Part shown: piece after piece, positions 7,923 through 15,281 of the stretch
Layout of the letters: each line of letters opens with the position of its first letter
Position numbering within the stretch: position 1 is the first letter of the stretch
Assembly: GCA_023393235.1 (NCBI GenBank)
Contig: JAEWMH010000067.1
Span: 1 to 17,696, forward strand
Direction: 5' to 3'
DNA from: Bacillota bacterium
Lineage (GTDB): Bacteria > Bacillota > Bacilli > Paenibacillales > NBRC-103111
Length of the DNA: 17,696 bases
Notes under the pieces: model-generated
What the model saw: only the letters and a program-made list of their open reading frames with translations
Databases searched by the model: none
What the model was told of the DNA's origin: nothing
Translations under genes and position numbers: made by a program

Positions 7923-10031
7923 TCATTCCTTCGTCAGGGTTACGCCATCGTAATAATTGGCGAGAATTTGCTTATAGTTGTAGCCCTTTTCGGCCCAACC
8001 CCTTGCGCCCCATTGGGATAAACCCAGGCCGTGGCCGTTGCCTGTACCCTTAATGGTATACATGGCCGCCGCTCCGCCCGAATAGCTGACCTTGCCTTCC
8101 TCGCTCAGTACAAAATAGGAGGAGGCATTGACAGGCTGGGCTTGTCCGCTTGCGGTCAAGGCGTACAGAGGCATTCCATTGGCTGCGGAGGAGGATGCTC
8201 CTGCCGCTCCTTGTATAGTATACCCTCCGCTGCGTTCAATTTCAAACCGGGTGCTGGGCAGCCCCCCCAATACGGAACGATAGGCATCGGGGGAGGATAC
8301 GGCCACCGGCTTGCCGTTGGCGGTGAGCTCCGTTACCCGGCCGGAAGGGCCCCGTTTGGTAATCTCCAGGCTGGTAAGAGAGCCGGCGATGGGCTGACTC
8401 AGGGTTTTGTTCATCAAGGCCAACAGCTCGCCGCTGTCATAAGGGCCGCGGAACCAGGAATAGGAATTGGATTCCCGCGATTCGTCAAACACAGTCACCT
8501 TGTCCCCGATGTTCAGCTTGGCTACTGCGGGGTTTTTGGTGTTATCCACGTAGGGCTCTTTCCGGGCGTTCACTGCATTTTCGGTAATTTGGTAGACAGG
8601 CAAACCCGCCGCATTCCGCGCCCCCGTGTCCTCCAGATAATCCGAATGGATATACGCCACCTGCCCGTCGGGCAGCACACCACGGTGCCACAGCGCCTTG
8701 GACTTCTCCGCCCCATCGTCGGGGCTTGGGCCAACGGATAAATAGGACACTGTGTTGCCCCATACATCAGAGCCGTCGCTGGTCATTCCTCCGGCATTGG
8801 CTGAAAACAGTGCCAGAATTGGTCCGTTTTTGTCCTTCAGCACTTCTCCCGCGGTAGCGTTCACAGCGGCGATGGAATCGGCATCCTCATTGCCGTCGTA
8901 TACCTGGTCCAAGGTAGTGTCCGACACATGGGCAATCTCGTATTTGATGCCGGAGGCCTTGGCGTAGCTGCGGGCCGCCACCGCCTGGGCCTTCAGAGCT
9001 TCGGCAGGCCAGCCCTTGCCCATTTCCCCGCTGACCACGGAATACAGATATTCCTCAAACGGCAGCTCATTGATCACAGCCAGCTTGTTATTGTGGTAAG
9101 AGATTTCGGCTTTGCCCCGGTAGGTGCGGTTGGCTTTCTCCGCTACGGCAAATTCGCCTTTTATCGGCGCCACTTCCAGCTTGGCATTTTGTAGCGGGAA
9201 CAGCAGCAGGGCGGCATTGGCCGCTCCGTTCTCCGAGGAGGTGGCATCCTGCCGCTTCACCGCATAAGGCTTGGACGTATCCGCCGCAGCCAACTGGAGG
9301 GTGGGCTGAGATTTCAGCACGGCCAGTTTCAATGCATTCAGGGCCTCATTGTCTGTCTCGGTGCCGAGCCATACCTCGTACGAGACGGCAGCACCGGTTT
9401 TATTGGTCAGCACCACTGCTGTTTCAAAACCCTGATTGGCAAAAACCGCTCGGGCCTTATCCGCTTCCGCCTGGCTGCCGTAGCTGCCCGCACTTAGCCG
9501 GAAGGGCCCCTGTACCTGCGGAGAGGAGGAGAGCAAGGCCAATGCAGGCTGAAGCTTCAAGGTTGCCAGTGCGCTAGACGCTGCTGCCTTGGTGGCGTAA
9601 TCCCCGGCCACTACCTGGTAGGCAGGCTTCCCGTTGCGGGTTTCCGCCAATAGGAAAACAGGTTGTATGGAAGCGGCCAACTGGTCCTTCAAGGTTTTGG
9701 CCTGGGCAAAATCGGCAGTCTCCAGAAGCTTCAGCCGGAATTGGTCGCCGGAGGCACGAACGGTATTCCCAGTAAGCGCATCGGCCGGAAACGGCACGGC
9801 GCCTGCAGCCGAACGGAAGGCTGCGGCTACTCCCCCCGGGGAGGATACGGTTACGGAGGCAGCCGTGGATTTAAGCTTGCCGGACTCCAGCATAAGCGCC
9901 ACCCGGATATTCTCGCCGGCAACGGTGCCTGCAGCAGCGTTAGCCGGAGCAGCGGGAGCCAGAAGTGCGGGCAGCGTGGCGCTGAAGGCCAGTAAGGCGG
10001 CGGTGGCAATGCCGATGACAGGCTTCATCAT
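7923..10031 (-). CDS. Secreted SpoIID/LytB-domain protein with SPOR-like repeats and SH3-like insert
   Basis: A 702-residue exported protein of the SpoIID/LytB family; SpoIID itself is a lytic transglycosylase acting on peptidoglycan during engulfment. A signal peptide (about 1-33, ending APANAAA) precedes an Ala-rich region with two SPOR-like segments (about 125-260, YQVVAGDY and FRLSAGSYGSQAEAD). The SpoIID domain follows, with LPFEEYLYSVV, EMGKGWPAEALKAQAVAARSYA (Glu336, the equivalent of the proposed catalytic Glu) and SANAGGMT. An SH3b-like insert lies near 470-520 (ENAVNARKEPYV to GDKVTVF), and the canonical C-terminus is GHGLGLSQWGARG to YYDGVTL. The start is the first of two ATGs at 10031, with AAAGGAG overlapping the ruvB stop. 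It is not clearly the sporulation-specific SpoIID; a vegetative LytB-like role is equally possible. Confidence 0.9.
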   Translation of the reverse strand: MMKPVIGIATAALLAFSATLPALLAPAAPANAAAGTVAGENIRVALMLESGKLKSTAASVTVSSPGGVAAAFRSAAGAVPFPADALTGNTVRASGDQFRLKLLETADFAQAKTLKDQLAASIQPVFLLAETRNGKPAYQVVAGDYATKAAASSALATLKLQPALALLSSSPQVQGPFRLSAGSYGSQAEADKARAVFANQGFETAVVLTNKTGAAVSYEVWLGTETDNEALNALKLAVLKSQPTLQLAAADTSKPYAVKRQDATSSENGAANAALLLFPLQNAKLEVAPIKGEFAVAEKANRTYRGKAEISYHNNKLAVINELPFEEYLYSVVSGEMGKGWPAEALKAQAVAARSYAKASGIKYEIAHVSDTTLDQVYDGNEDADSIAAVNATAGEVLKDKNGPILALFSANAGGMTSDGSDVWGNTVSYLSVGPSPDDGAEKSKALWHRGVLPDGQVAYIHSDYLEDTGARNAAGLPVYQITENAVNARKEPYVDNTKNPAVAKLNIGDKVTVFDESRESNSYSWFRGPYDSGELLALMNKTLSQPIAGSLTSLEITKRGPSGRVTELTANGKPVAVSSPDAYRSVLGGLPSTRFEIERSGGYTIQGAAGASSSAANGMPLYALTASGQAQPVNASSYFVLSEEGKVSYSGGAAAMYTIKGTGNGHGLGLSQWGARGWAEKGYNYKQILANYYDGVTLTKE

Positions 10032-10047
10032 GATGCTGATTCTCCTT

Positions 10048-11055
10048 TCACAGCTTATCCTCCGGGGGAGTGATGCCCAGATGGGCATAGGCCAGGCGAG
10101 TGGCCGTTCTTCCCCGGGGCGTCCGCTGGATAAATCCCAACTGGAGCAAATACGGCTCATAGACGTCCTCGATAGTCTGGCTTTCCTCGCCGATGGTGGC
10201 GGCGATGGTATCCAGGCCTACAGGACCGCCGTTAAACATACGGATAATGGCTTCCAGCATTTTGTAGTCGATATGATCCAAACCCCGGTCATCCACCTGG
10301 ATTTGTTTCAGGGCCATCCGGGCCAGCTCCAGGGTAATGACCCCGTCGCCCTTCACCTGGGCGTAATCCCGCACCCGCTTTAAGAGCCGGTTGGCAATCC
10401 GCGGGGTGCCGCGGGAGCGTTTGCCTACCTCCCGGGCCGCTTCACCGATGATCTGCGCTCCCAGAATGTCCGCCGTCCGGGACACAATGAAGGTCAGCTC
10501 ATCCTCGGTATAATATTCCAGGCGGCTGACCACTCCGAAGCGGTCCCGCAGGGGTGCGGACAACAGCCCGGCGCGGGTGGTGGCGCCGATGAGGGTGAAC
10601 TTCGGCAGGTCCAGCCGTACGGAACGGGCGCTGGGGCCTTTGCCGATAATAATATCCAGGGCAAAGTCCTCCATGGCCGGATACAGCACCTCCTCCACTG
10701 TCCGGTGGAGCCGGTGGATCTCATCCACGAAGAGCACGTCGCCCTCCTGGAGATTGGTGAGAATGGCGGCCAGGTCTCCCGGCCGTTCTATAGCCGGACC
10801 GGAGGTGGTCCGGATGTTGACGCCCAATTCATTGGCGATAATGGTCGACAGGGTGGTTTTGCCCAGTCCCGGCGGACCGTAGAGAAGCACATGGTCCAGG
10901 GACTCCTTGCGTTGTTTGGCCGCTTCGATATATATCTTCAAATTTTCCTTAACCTGAGCCTGGCCGATATACTCCGCCAGATAACGGGGACGGAGGCTTA
11001 GCTCCATCACCTGGTCTTCCATCATAAAATTGGCGGAGATGATCCGGTCCTCCAT
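10048..11055 (-). CDS. ruvB: Holliday junction branch-migration ATPase RuvB
   Basis: RuvB is the hexameric AAA+ motor that, with RuvA, drives branch migration of Holliday junctions. The 335-residue product has the expected length. Visible are the N-terminal LRPRYLAEYIGQ, Walker A GPPGLGKTT (Lys66), Walker B VLFVDEIHRL near 105-114, the sensor region LIGATTRAGLLSAPLRDRFG, the arginine-rich RSRGTPRIANRLLKRVRDYA, and the C-terminal winged helix ending GRTATRLAYAHLG. The ATG at 11055 has an excellent GGGAGGGG site 5 nt upstream. A TTG at 11070 would itself lie on that site, so it is rejected. It lies 98 bp after ruvA and 16 bp before the SpoIID-like start. Confidence 0.98.
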   Translation of the reverse strand: MEDRIISANFMMEDQVMELSLRPRYLAEYIGQAQVKENLKIYIEAAKQRKESLDHVLLYGPPGLGKTTLSTIIANELGVNIRTTSGPAIERPGDLAAILTNLQEGDVLFVDEIHRLHRTVEEVLYPAMEDFALDIIIGKGPSARSVRLDLPKFTLIGATTRAGLLSAPLRDRFGVVSRLEYYTEDELTFIVSRTADILGAQIIGEAAREVGKRSRGTPRIANRLLKRVRDYAQVKGDGVITLELARMALKQIQVDDRGLDHIDYKMLEAIIRMFNGGPVGLDTIAATIGEESQTIEDVYEPYLLQLGFIQRTPRGRTATRLAYAHLGITPPEDKL

Positions 11056-11153
11056 GCTTTCCCCTCCCAAACCTCAAACCGTTGTAGGCGTGTTAGCAAA
11101 CACATCCCAGAGCGATGCTGTTGTTGTTTCTAATGTGAAATTGGGGATGGTTT

Positions 11154-11795
11154 TTATCCCCGGAACAGGGCCTGGAGCGCCAGCTTCACCATGGTTTCCG
11201 CCGAAGCGGCTTCTCCCGCCTTCTCCAGCACCTGCGGCCACACCCGGTCCGCCTCCGGCTCCGTATAACCAAGGGACAGAAGCGCTTCCTTGGCCTCCAG
11301 CCACTCCCGGGAGCCATGTCCGGCACCGGCGGGTTTGCCGGGTTTCGCCGACAATGCTCCGCCTGCCAGCGCGGCAGCGGATACAGCCATAGGCAGATCG
11401 GCAAGCTTATCCTTCAGGTCCAGAATGATCCGTTGGGCTGTTTTTTTGCCGATGCCGGGGAGCTTCATGAGGAAGCTCAGATTCTCCTGGTAGATGGCAC
11501 CCACCACTTCATCGGGGCGCCCTGCCGACAGAATGCCCAAGGCCACCCTCGGGCCGATGCCGGATACCTCCAAGAGACGCCGGAATAAGGACTGCTCCTC
11601 CCGTGAGGTGAAGCCGTAGAGCTGGACCGCATCCTCCCGGACGTGATAGTGGATATACATCATGACCGTCTGGTTCTCCTGGGCGGCGACGGCGTAGGGA
11701 TTGGCGCAGAACACCCGGTATCCCACCCCCTGCACATCCAGCACCACAAAATCCGTATCCGTAAACGCAAGTGTACCCCGCAAAAAGTCAATCAT
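11154..11795 (-). CDS. ruvA: Holliday junction DNA-binding protein RuvA
   Basis: RuvA binds the four-way junction as a tetramer and loads RuvB. The 213-residue protein has the N-terminal OB-fold domain (MIDFLRGTL to GYRVFC, HVREDAVQLYGF), two helix-hairpin-helix motifs (LLEVSGIGPRVALGIL near 71-86 and LMKLPGIGKKTAQRIILDLK near 106-125), a flexible Ala/Gly linker and the C-terminal three-helix RuvB-binding domain (EAKEALLSLGYTEPEADR). The ATG at 11795 overlaps the ruvC stop by 4 bp (ATGA), which indicates translational coupling, and CGGAG lies about 10 nt upstream. The linker is slightly longer than in many homologues. It is followed by a 98-bp gap in which I see no gene or hairpin. Confidence 0.98.
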   Translation of the reverse strand: MIDFLRGTLAFTDTDFVVLDVQGVGYRVFCANPYAVAAQENQTVMMYIHYHVREDAVQLYGFTSREEQSLFRRLLEVSGIGPRVALGILSAGRPDEVVGAIYQENLSFLMKLPGIGKKTAQRIILDLKDKLADLPMAVSAAALAGGALSAKPGKPAGAGHGSREWLEAKEALLSLGYTEPEADRVWPQVLEKAGEAASAETMVKLALQALFRG

Positions 11796-12292
11796 TTGTA
11801 TGCTCCGTTCAATTTTTGAGTTAAGGTGCAGGAATGGGCATGGCAAATGGCAACGGCCAGCGCGTCCGCCACATCGTCAGGTTTGGGTGCAGCCTGGAGC
11901 TTCAGGAAAATCCGCACCATCTCCTGCACCTGCTTCTTTTCAGCATTGCCGTAGCCCACCACCGCCTGCTTCACCTGAAGCGGCGTATATTCAGCCACTG
12001 GAATCCCTGCCTGGACGCCAGCCAGGATGATCACCCCTCTGGCCTGCCCAACGGTAAATGCCGTCGTCACGTTGCGGTTAAAAAACAGTTTTTCTACCGC
12101 CATCGCTTCCGGCTTGTATGTATCGATAAGCTGCACCGCAGCCTCGTATACCTGCTTAAGTCGCAGCCCCGGGTCAGTCCCCGCCTCCGTCTGGATGGAG
12201 CCGAACTGAACGGGTGTTATTTTGCTTCCTTCTTTGTCGATGAACCCGAAGCCCGCAATGGCGATACCCGGATCGATTCCCAGAATCCGCAC
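11792..12292 (-). CDS. ruvC: Crossover junction endodeoxyribonuclease RuvC
   Basis: RuvC resolves Holliday junctions by symmetric nicking. The 166-residue product has the RNase H-like acidic active site: Asp7 in LGIDPG, Glu67 in VEKLFFNRN, and Asp140 and Asp143 in PDDVADALA, plus the family stretch GQARGVIILAG. The start is a GTG at 12292 with a perfect AGGAGG 6 nt upstream; an ATG 60 bp further upstream would add residues unlike the family and precede the site. It is the first gene of the operon and overlaps ruvA by 4 bp. Having ruvC in front of ruvA-ruvB is the usual bacterial order, though B. subtilis itself lacks ruvC and uses RecU, so its presence is a useful marker that this is not Bacillus. 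Confidence 0.97.
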   Translation of the reverse strand: MRILGIDPGIAIAGFGFIDKEGSKITPVQFGSIQTEAGTDPGLRLKQVYEAAVQLIDTYKPEAMAVEKLFFNRNVTTAFTVGQARGVIILAGVQAGIPVAEYTPLQVKQAVVGYGNAEKKQVQEMVRIFLKLQAAPKPDDVADALAVAICHAHSCTLTQKLNGAYK

Positions 12293-12350
12293 GAGAGTCC
12301 TCCTGTCAAATCCGCCGGTTGCAGGCGAACATATGTATTCCTTCTTTGAC

Positions 12351-12366
12351 ATTATAGCAGATTATA
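12351..12366 (-). promoter_or_regulatory. Extended -10 promoter of the ruvC-yajC operon
   Basis: On the minus strand there are two perfect TATAAT boxes in a row, at 12366-12361 and 12356-12351. The second is preceded by TGC, giving a full extended -10 (TGnTATAAT) about 58 nt upstream of the ruvC GTG. No good -35 match is seen at 16-18 nt for either box. This is the only strong promoter-like site upstream of the seven-gene operon. Confidence 0.65.
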
Positions 12367-12406
12367 AGAGGCTTGAGTACCTTCCGGAGAATCAATTCGG
12401 GGATAA

Positions 12407-12427
12407 AAAGACTGCGGTGCGGTCTTT
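12407..12427 (-). terminator. Possible short terminator hairpin upstream of the ruv promoter
   Basis: A 9-bp stem (12407-12415 with 12419-12427, one G-T pair) has a 3-nt loop. Read on the minus strand, its last bases plus the flank give TTTTTA. It lies between the palindromic repeat and the ruvC promoter, so it could stop transcripts coming from the capA side. The stem is A/T-rich at its base and the T run is partly in the stem, so this is weaker than the other terminators here. Confidence 0.4.
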
Positions 12428-12440
12428 ACTTGCCAAACTC

Positions 12441-12623
12441 TAACGAATGTCAGAAGGCTTATTTCCGCAATATCTGCGTGTGTGAAAATGTAACGAATCT
12501 GAGCCGCCTTATTTCCTGCTCACGGGGCTGAATTGAGCCTGTTGAGGAGAAATAAGCGTCCTCAGATTCGTTAAAACGGGAAGAGGCGCCACATTGGCAT
12601 AATAACGCCGCTGATATTCGTTA
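12441..12623. repeat. 183-bp palindromic intergenic repeat with four 26-bp units
   Basis: Four related units begin with TAACGAAT and carry an internal TTATT; in three of them this reads TTATTTC. Two are on the plus strand (12441-12466 and 12491-12516) and two on the minus strand (12573-12548 and 12623-12598). Unit starts are exactly 50 bp apart in each arm, and both inverted pairs share one centre at 12532. The inner pair is the best conserved: its first 13 bases, TAACGAATCTGAG, are identical in both arms, and the similarity continues toward the centre with a 1-nt indel. The outer left unit is close and the outer right unit the most diverged. No reading frame, terminal target duplication or transposase is visible. 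It looks like a mobile or dispersed intergenic palindrome, able to form a long hairpin in DNA or RNA. Confidence 0.75.
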
Positions 12624-12642
12624 GCATGCTCACGTGCCAAAA

Positions 12643-12674
12643 GAACCCCCGCCCAGCTGCCGGGGCGGGGGTTC
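12643..12674 (-). terminator. Rho-independent terminator after the capA-like gene
   Basis: A perfect, very GC-rich 12-bp stem (12643-12654 with 12663-12674) closes an 8-nt loop and runs on the minus strand into TTTT. It starts 9 nt past the stop of the capA-like gene and isolates it from the ruv operon. Confidence 0.88.
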
Positions 12675-12683
12675 CTTCGTCTG

Positions 12684-13940
12684 TCAGGAGGCCGTACCTC
12701 CCGCGCCGTCACGCACCTCCAGCTCAGGCATAGCCTGGAGCATCCGGGTCTTAATCTTGCTCCACACAGCCTTGGGCTGGCTGTAAGCCGCCCCGTCCAG
12801 GTCGCCCATCGGAATGACCCGGTAATTCCGCCAATTAACATAACGGGTGTACACGGGAGTAAACGCCGGTTTCTCCAGCCGCAGCTCCACCCGGTCCCCT
12901 GTAACGGTTTTTACTGCCTCCACCTGGCCGATGCCGCCTACAAGCTGGATGGTTTTCTCCTGGGCTGACAGGAAATTTCCCAGGGAAAACATAACCAGTG
13001 TCCTTCACCCGTCGGCGGCGGTTACCCATTCGATGGTCTGCAGCACATGGGGATGGGTCCCGATGATGACATCCGCTCCCCAATCCGCCATTTTTTGCGC
13101 CAGCTCCCGCTGTGTGTTGTTGGCCTCTTCCTGGTACTCTGTGCCCCAATGAACGGAAACCACCGTGAAATCAGCCCGGGATTTGCTGTCCCGGATTTCC
13201 TTCTCCATCAGACCCGGGTCAAGCAAGTTCACCAGATACGGCTTACCCTCCGGAACCGGTATGCCGTTGGTGCCGTAGGTATAGGCCAAAAACGCGAAGC
13301 AGATCCCGTTGCGCTCCAATAAACGGAGCTTCGCTTGATCCTCGGGGCTCCGGAATGCGCCGGTATAGGGCATGCCGATTTTGTCCCAGTAGGCAGTGGC
13401 GGACAGCACCCCTTTTTCTCGTTTATCCAAGGTATGGTTATTGGCCATGGTGACCATATCCACTCCGGCATCCTGCAGAGCATCCCCAATTTGAAACGGA
13501 CTGTTGAATTGGGGATAGGAGGACAACCCCAGCTCCTCCCCGCCGGTAATGCTCTCCTGGTTGGCCACCAGCAGATCCGGTTGAACCAACAGTCCCTTCA
13601 CCGCCTCCAGCATGGGTTTAAAATCAAATCCGCCGTCCTTGGTGCGGGCATCATTGTAGACGCTGTTATGAATCAATACATCTCCGATCGCAGCCAATGA
13701 CACTTTCTGCGTCACCGGCGATGGCGGTGTAGGGGAGGGCGTGGGCAGCGGTACAGACGATGCCGGCGGCAAACCGGAGCTTTCGCCGCCGTAAGCCACA
13801 GGCCCAGATGCGCCCGGTGAAGGCGTTACCGTCTCTCCTCCCTTCCCCGCATTCTCCTTACGGCTTCCCCCGGCATCTCCGCAGGCTCCGCATACCAAGA
13901 GAATAACCATTCCTGCAATAATAGCGGTTTTACGGCCCAT
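12684..13940 (-). pseudogene. CapA/PGA_cap-family lipoprotein gene with in-frame TGA stop
   Basis: A CapA-like protein (metallophosphatase-like fold, related to poly-gamma-glutamate capsule protein CapA/PgsA) in one reading frame of 419 codons, interrupted at 13007-13005 by TGA. The first part (311 residues) has a lipoprotein-like signal (VILLVCGAC), a Pro/Ser/Thr-rich linker, and the motifs LAAIGDVLIHN, NNHTLD, VSVHWGTEY and IGTHPHVLQ. After ADG-TGA the frame continues RTLVMFSLGNFLSAQ, exactly the conserved continuation in this family, to a normal C-terminus. No frameshift is needed. The stop probably replaces an Arg or Lys codon. An ATG at 12992 with GAAGGA 8 nt upstream could restart translation of the last 102 residues, so a two-piece product is possible. 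The start has AAAGGAG 9 nt upstream. The terminator at 12643-12674 follows. Confidence 0.85.
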
Positions 13941-14118
13941 AAGGCACCGCTCCTTTCCTGCGCTGCGGTGGGCAGCGCGTTTGTTCCGGCAGGCCCTCTC
14001 GTCAAACGATGGGACACGCCATTTTATAGTGTATGTATCGGATACCCGCGCTTATCCTTTCAGACGCAGGAAGAGGAGGTTTTTGTTGCAGAGCCTGCAA
14101 AAAATGTCATTCCACGCC

Positions 14119-14146
14119 AAAAAGCTCCGTCAACCGGAGCTTTTTT
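14119..14146. terminator. Bidirectional rho-independent terminator
   Basis: Stem AGCTCCG / CGGAGCT with a 5-nt loop, flanked by AAAAA on the left and TTTTTT on the right, so it can act on both strands. It lies 65 bp past the stop of the minus-strand hypothetical gene and is probably its terminator. The rest of the 270-bp gap to the capA-like gene (13941-14210) shows the capA-like ribosome binding site and no confident promoter. Confidence 0.85.
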
Positions 14147-14210
14147 CATAGGATTTCTCACGAATTATGCCGGAAAAAGCGGCACCCCATTCGTGACAGC
14201 CTTTTGCCCG

Positions 14211-15281
14211 CTATTCCAAAGCAGCGGCCAGCTGCACCAGCTTTTCCAATCCCCGCTGATCCGCCTCCTTGCATGTGTCGATGAGGCTGCAGATCCCCTC
14301 CCGGATATCCCGCCGGGCCAGATTGCGCAGCTGCTTCTCTCCACGGCCCCAGCCGCCCAGAAGCTCTGCCATTTGGCAGGAGCCTGCGGCAACCGCTTCA
14401 AAATGCCCGGCGGCTTCCTTCAGCAGGCTGCCGTGCTCCGGATGGAGCTCCGCCTGCTTCCGCAGATAGCTTCCCGCACGGGCCCGCCCGTCTGCCAGCG
14501 TATCCATGGCATCTCCCTGGCACATCAGCCGCTCCACCAGGATAGGCAGCACCGCGTTAGCCGGAAACTGGCTGTCATCGGCCACCGTTTTTTTCCAGTG
14601 ATCATAGGTATGAATCCCCTTGGCATAATTCCCGTGTGTTCTGCCGGTGAGAACCTCCACCGCATGGGCAGCCACTTCCCTGAGCCCAAACCCTCCGCCT
14701 TCTGGTTGACCAAGCGCCATCACCGCAAGGGTATCCGGATTTTCCCACCATTCGCTTGTAATGTAATAACCGCAAGGGTCGAAGCTTACGCTTCCCCTGA
14801 ATTCGGGGTTGTCCTGGAACACATTCCATCCCAGCAGGACTTCTCCATGCTCCCTGTACCCGGTGACAACACAGGCCTCAGGGGGGCCGATAATCCCCAG
14901 GGCAATACAAGGGCTGCCTTTATCAATCTCCTCGCGGATGAACCCGGAGAAGTCCGCCTTGGCGGTTTCCCCGGAACGCTCCAGGAGAGTCAGACTCCTT
15001 CCCAGAAATGCAGCCCCTGTGCGGTATACCTTCATCGGATCGTCATACGTAAACAGTACGTCCACATTGCCGCCGTTCCACGAGGTTGTGTCCCAGGTCA
15101 GCCGGAAGGCCGCCCCGCTTCCGGCCATCACCGCATCGTACTCTACCGGCTGCCCCAGATAATTGGCGCAGGCCTTCAGGCAGATGGGAAACGGCGTACA
15201 CCCCCGGTAAGACCCGTACTCCACCTTGGGCACGCCGTACAGAATGGTACCGCCCTGTTCAATGATTTGCTGTTGACTCAC
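14211..15281 (-). CDS. Hypothetical protein, weak BtrH N-terminal-like resemblance
   Basis: A 356-residue soluble protein with no signal peptide or membrane helix. The N-terminal half contains ILYGVPKVEYGSYRGCTPFPICLKACANYLG, abbreviated here as GVPKVEYG and CTPFPICLKA, then MAGSGAAFRLTW and WNGGNVDVLF, which resemble from memory the cysteine-containing BtrH_N (butirosin H-like, papain-fold) family. The C-terminal half (about 200-356) is helical, with no motif I recognise. The most likely start is the GTG at 15281, with GGGAG about 10 nt upstream, inside the last codons of the AraC-type gene; an ATG at 15356 is further upstream without a clear site. The 23-bp overlap with the regulator indicates translational coupling or a broken fusion. 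Function is not assigned. Confidence 0.75.
   Translation of the reverse strand: MSQQQIIEQGGTILYGVPKVEYGSYRGCTPFPICLKACANYLGQPVEYDAVMAGSGAAFRLTWDTTSWNGGNVDVLFTYDDPMKVYRTGAAFLGRSLTLLERSGETAKADFSGFIREEIDKGSPCIALGIIGPPEACVVTGYREHGEVLLGWNVFQDNPEFRGSVSFDPCGYYITSEWWENPDTLAVMALGQPEGGGFGLREVAAHAVEVLTGRTHGNYAKGIHTYDHWKKTVADDSQFPANAVLPILVERLMCQGDAMDTLADGRARAGSYLRKQAELHPEHGSLLKEAAGHFEAVAAGSCQMAELLGGWGRGEKQLRNLARRDIREGICSLIDTCKEADQRGLEKLVQLAAALE

Noticed and set aside
11074..11304. Small minus-strand frame between ruvA and ruvB
   Set aside because: Most of it overlaps the 3' end of ruvA in another frame; its Gly/Ala-rich translation has no motif and no ribosome binding site.
12441..12623. CRISPR array
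   Set aside because: The four 26-bp units are in inverted orientation in two arms, diverge from each other, and have only two 24-bp spacers, with no cas genes.
12431..12641. TGCCAAA direct repeats as a target-site duplication around the palindrome
   Set aside because: The copies at 12431-12437 and 12635-12641 lie at unequal distances (3 and 11 bp) from the ends of the palindrome, so they are probably chance.
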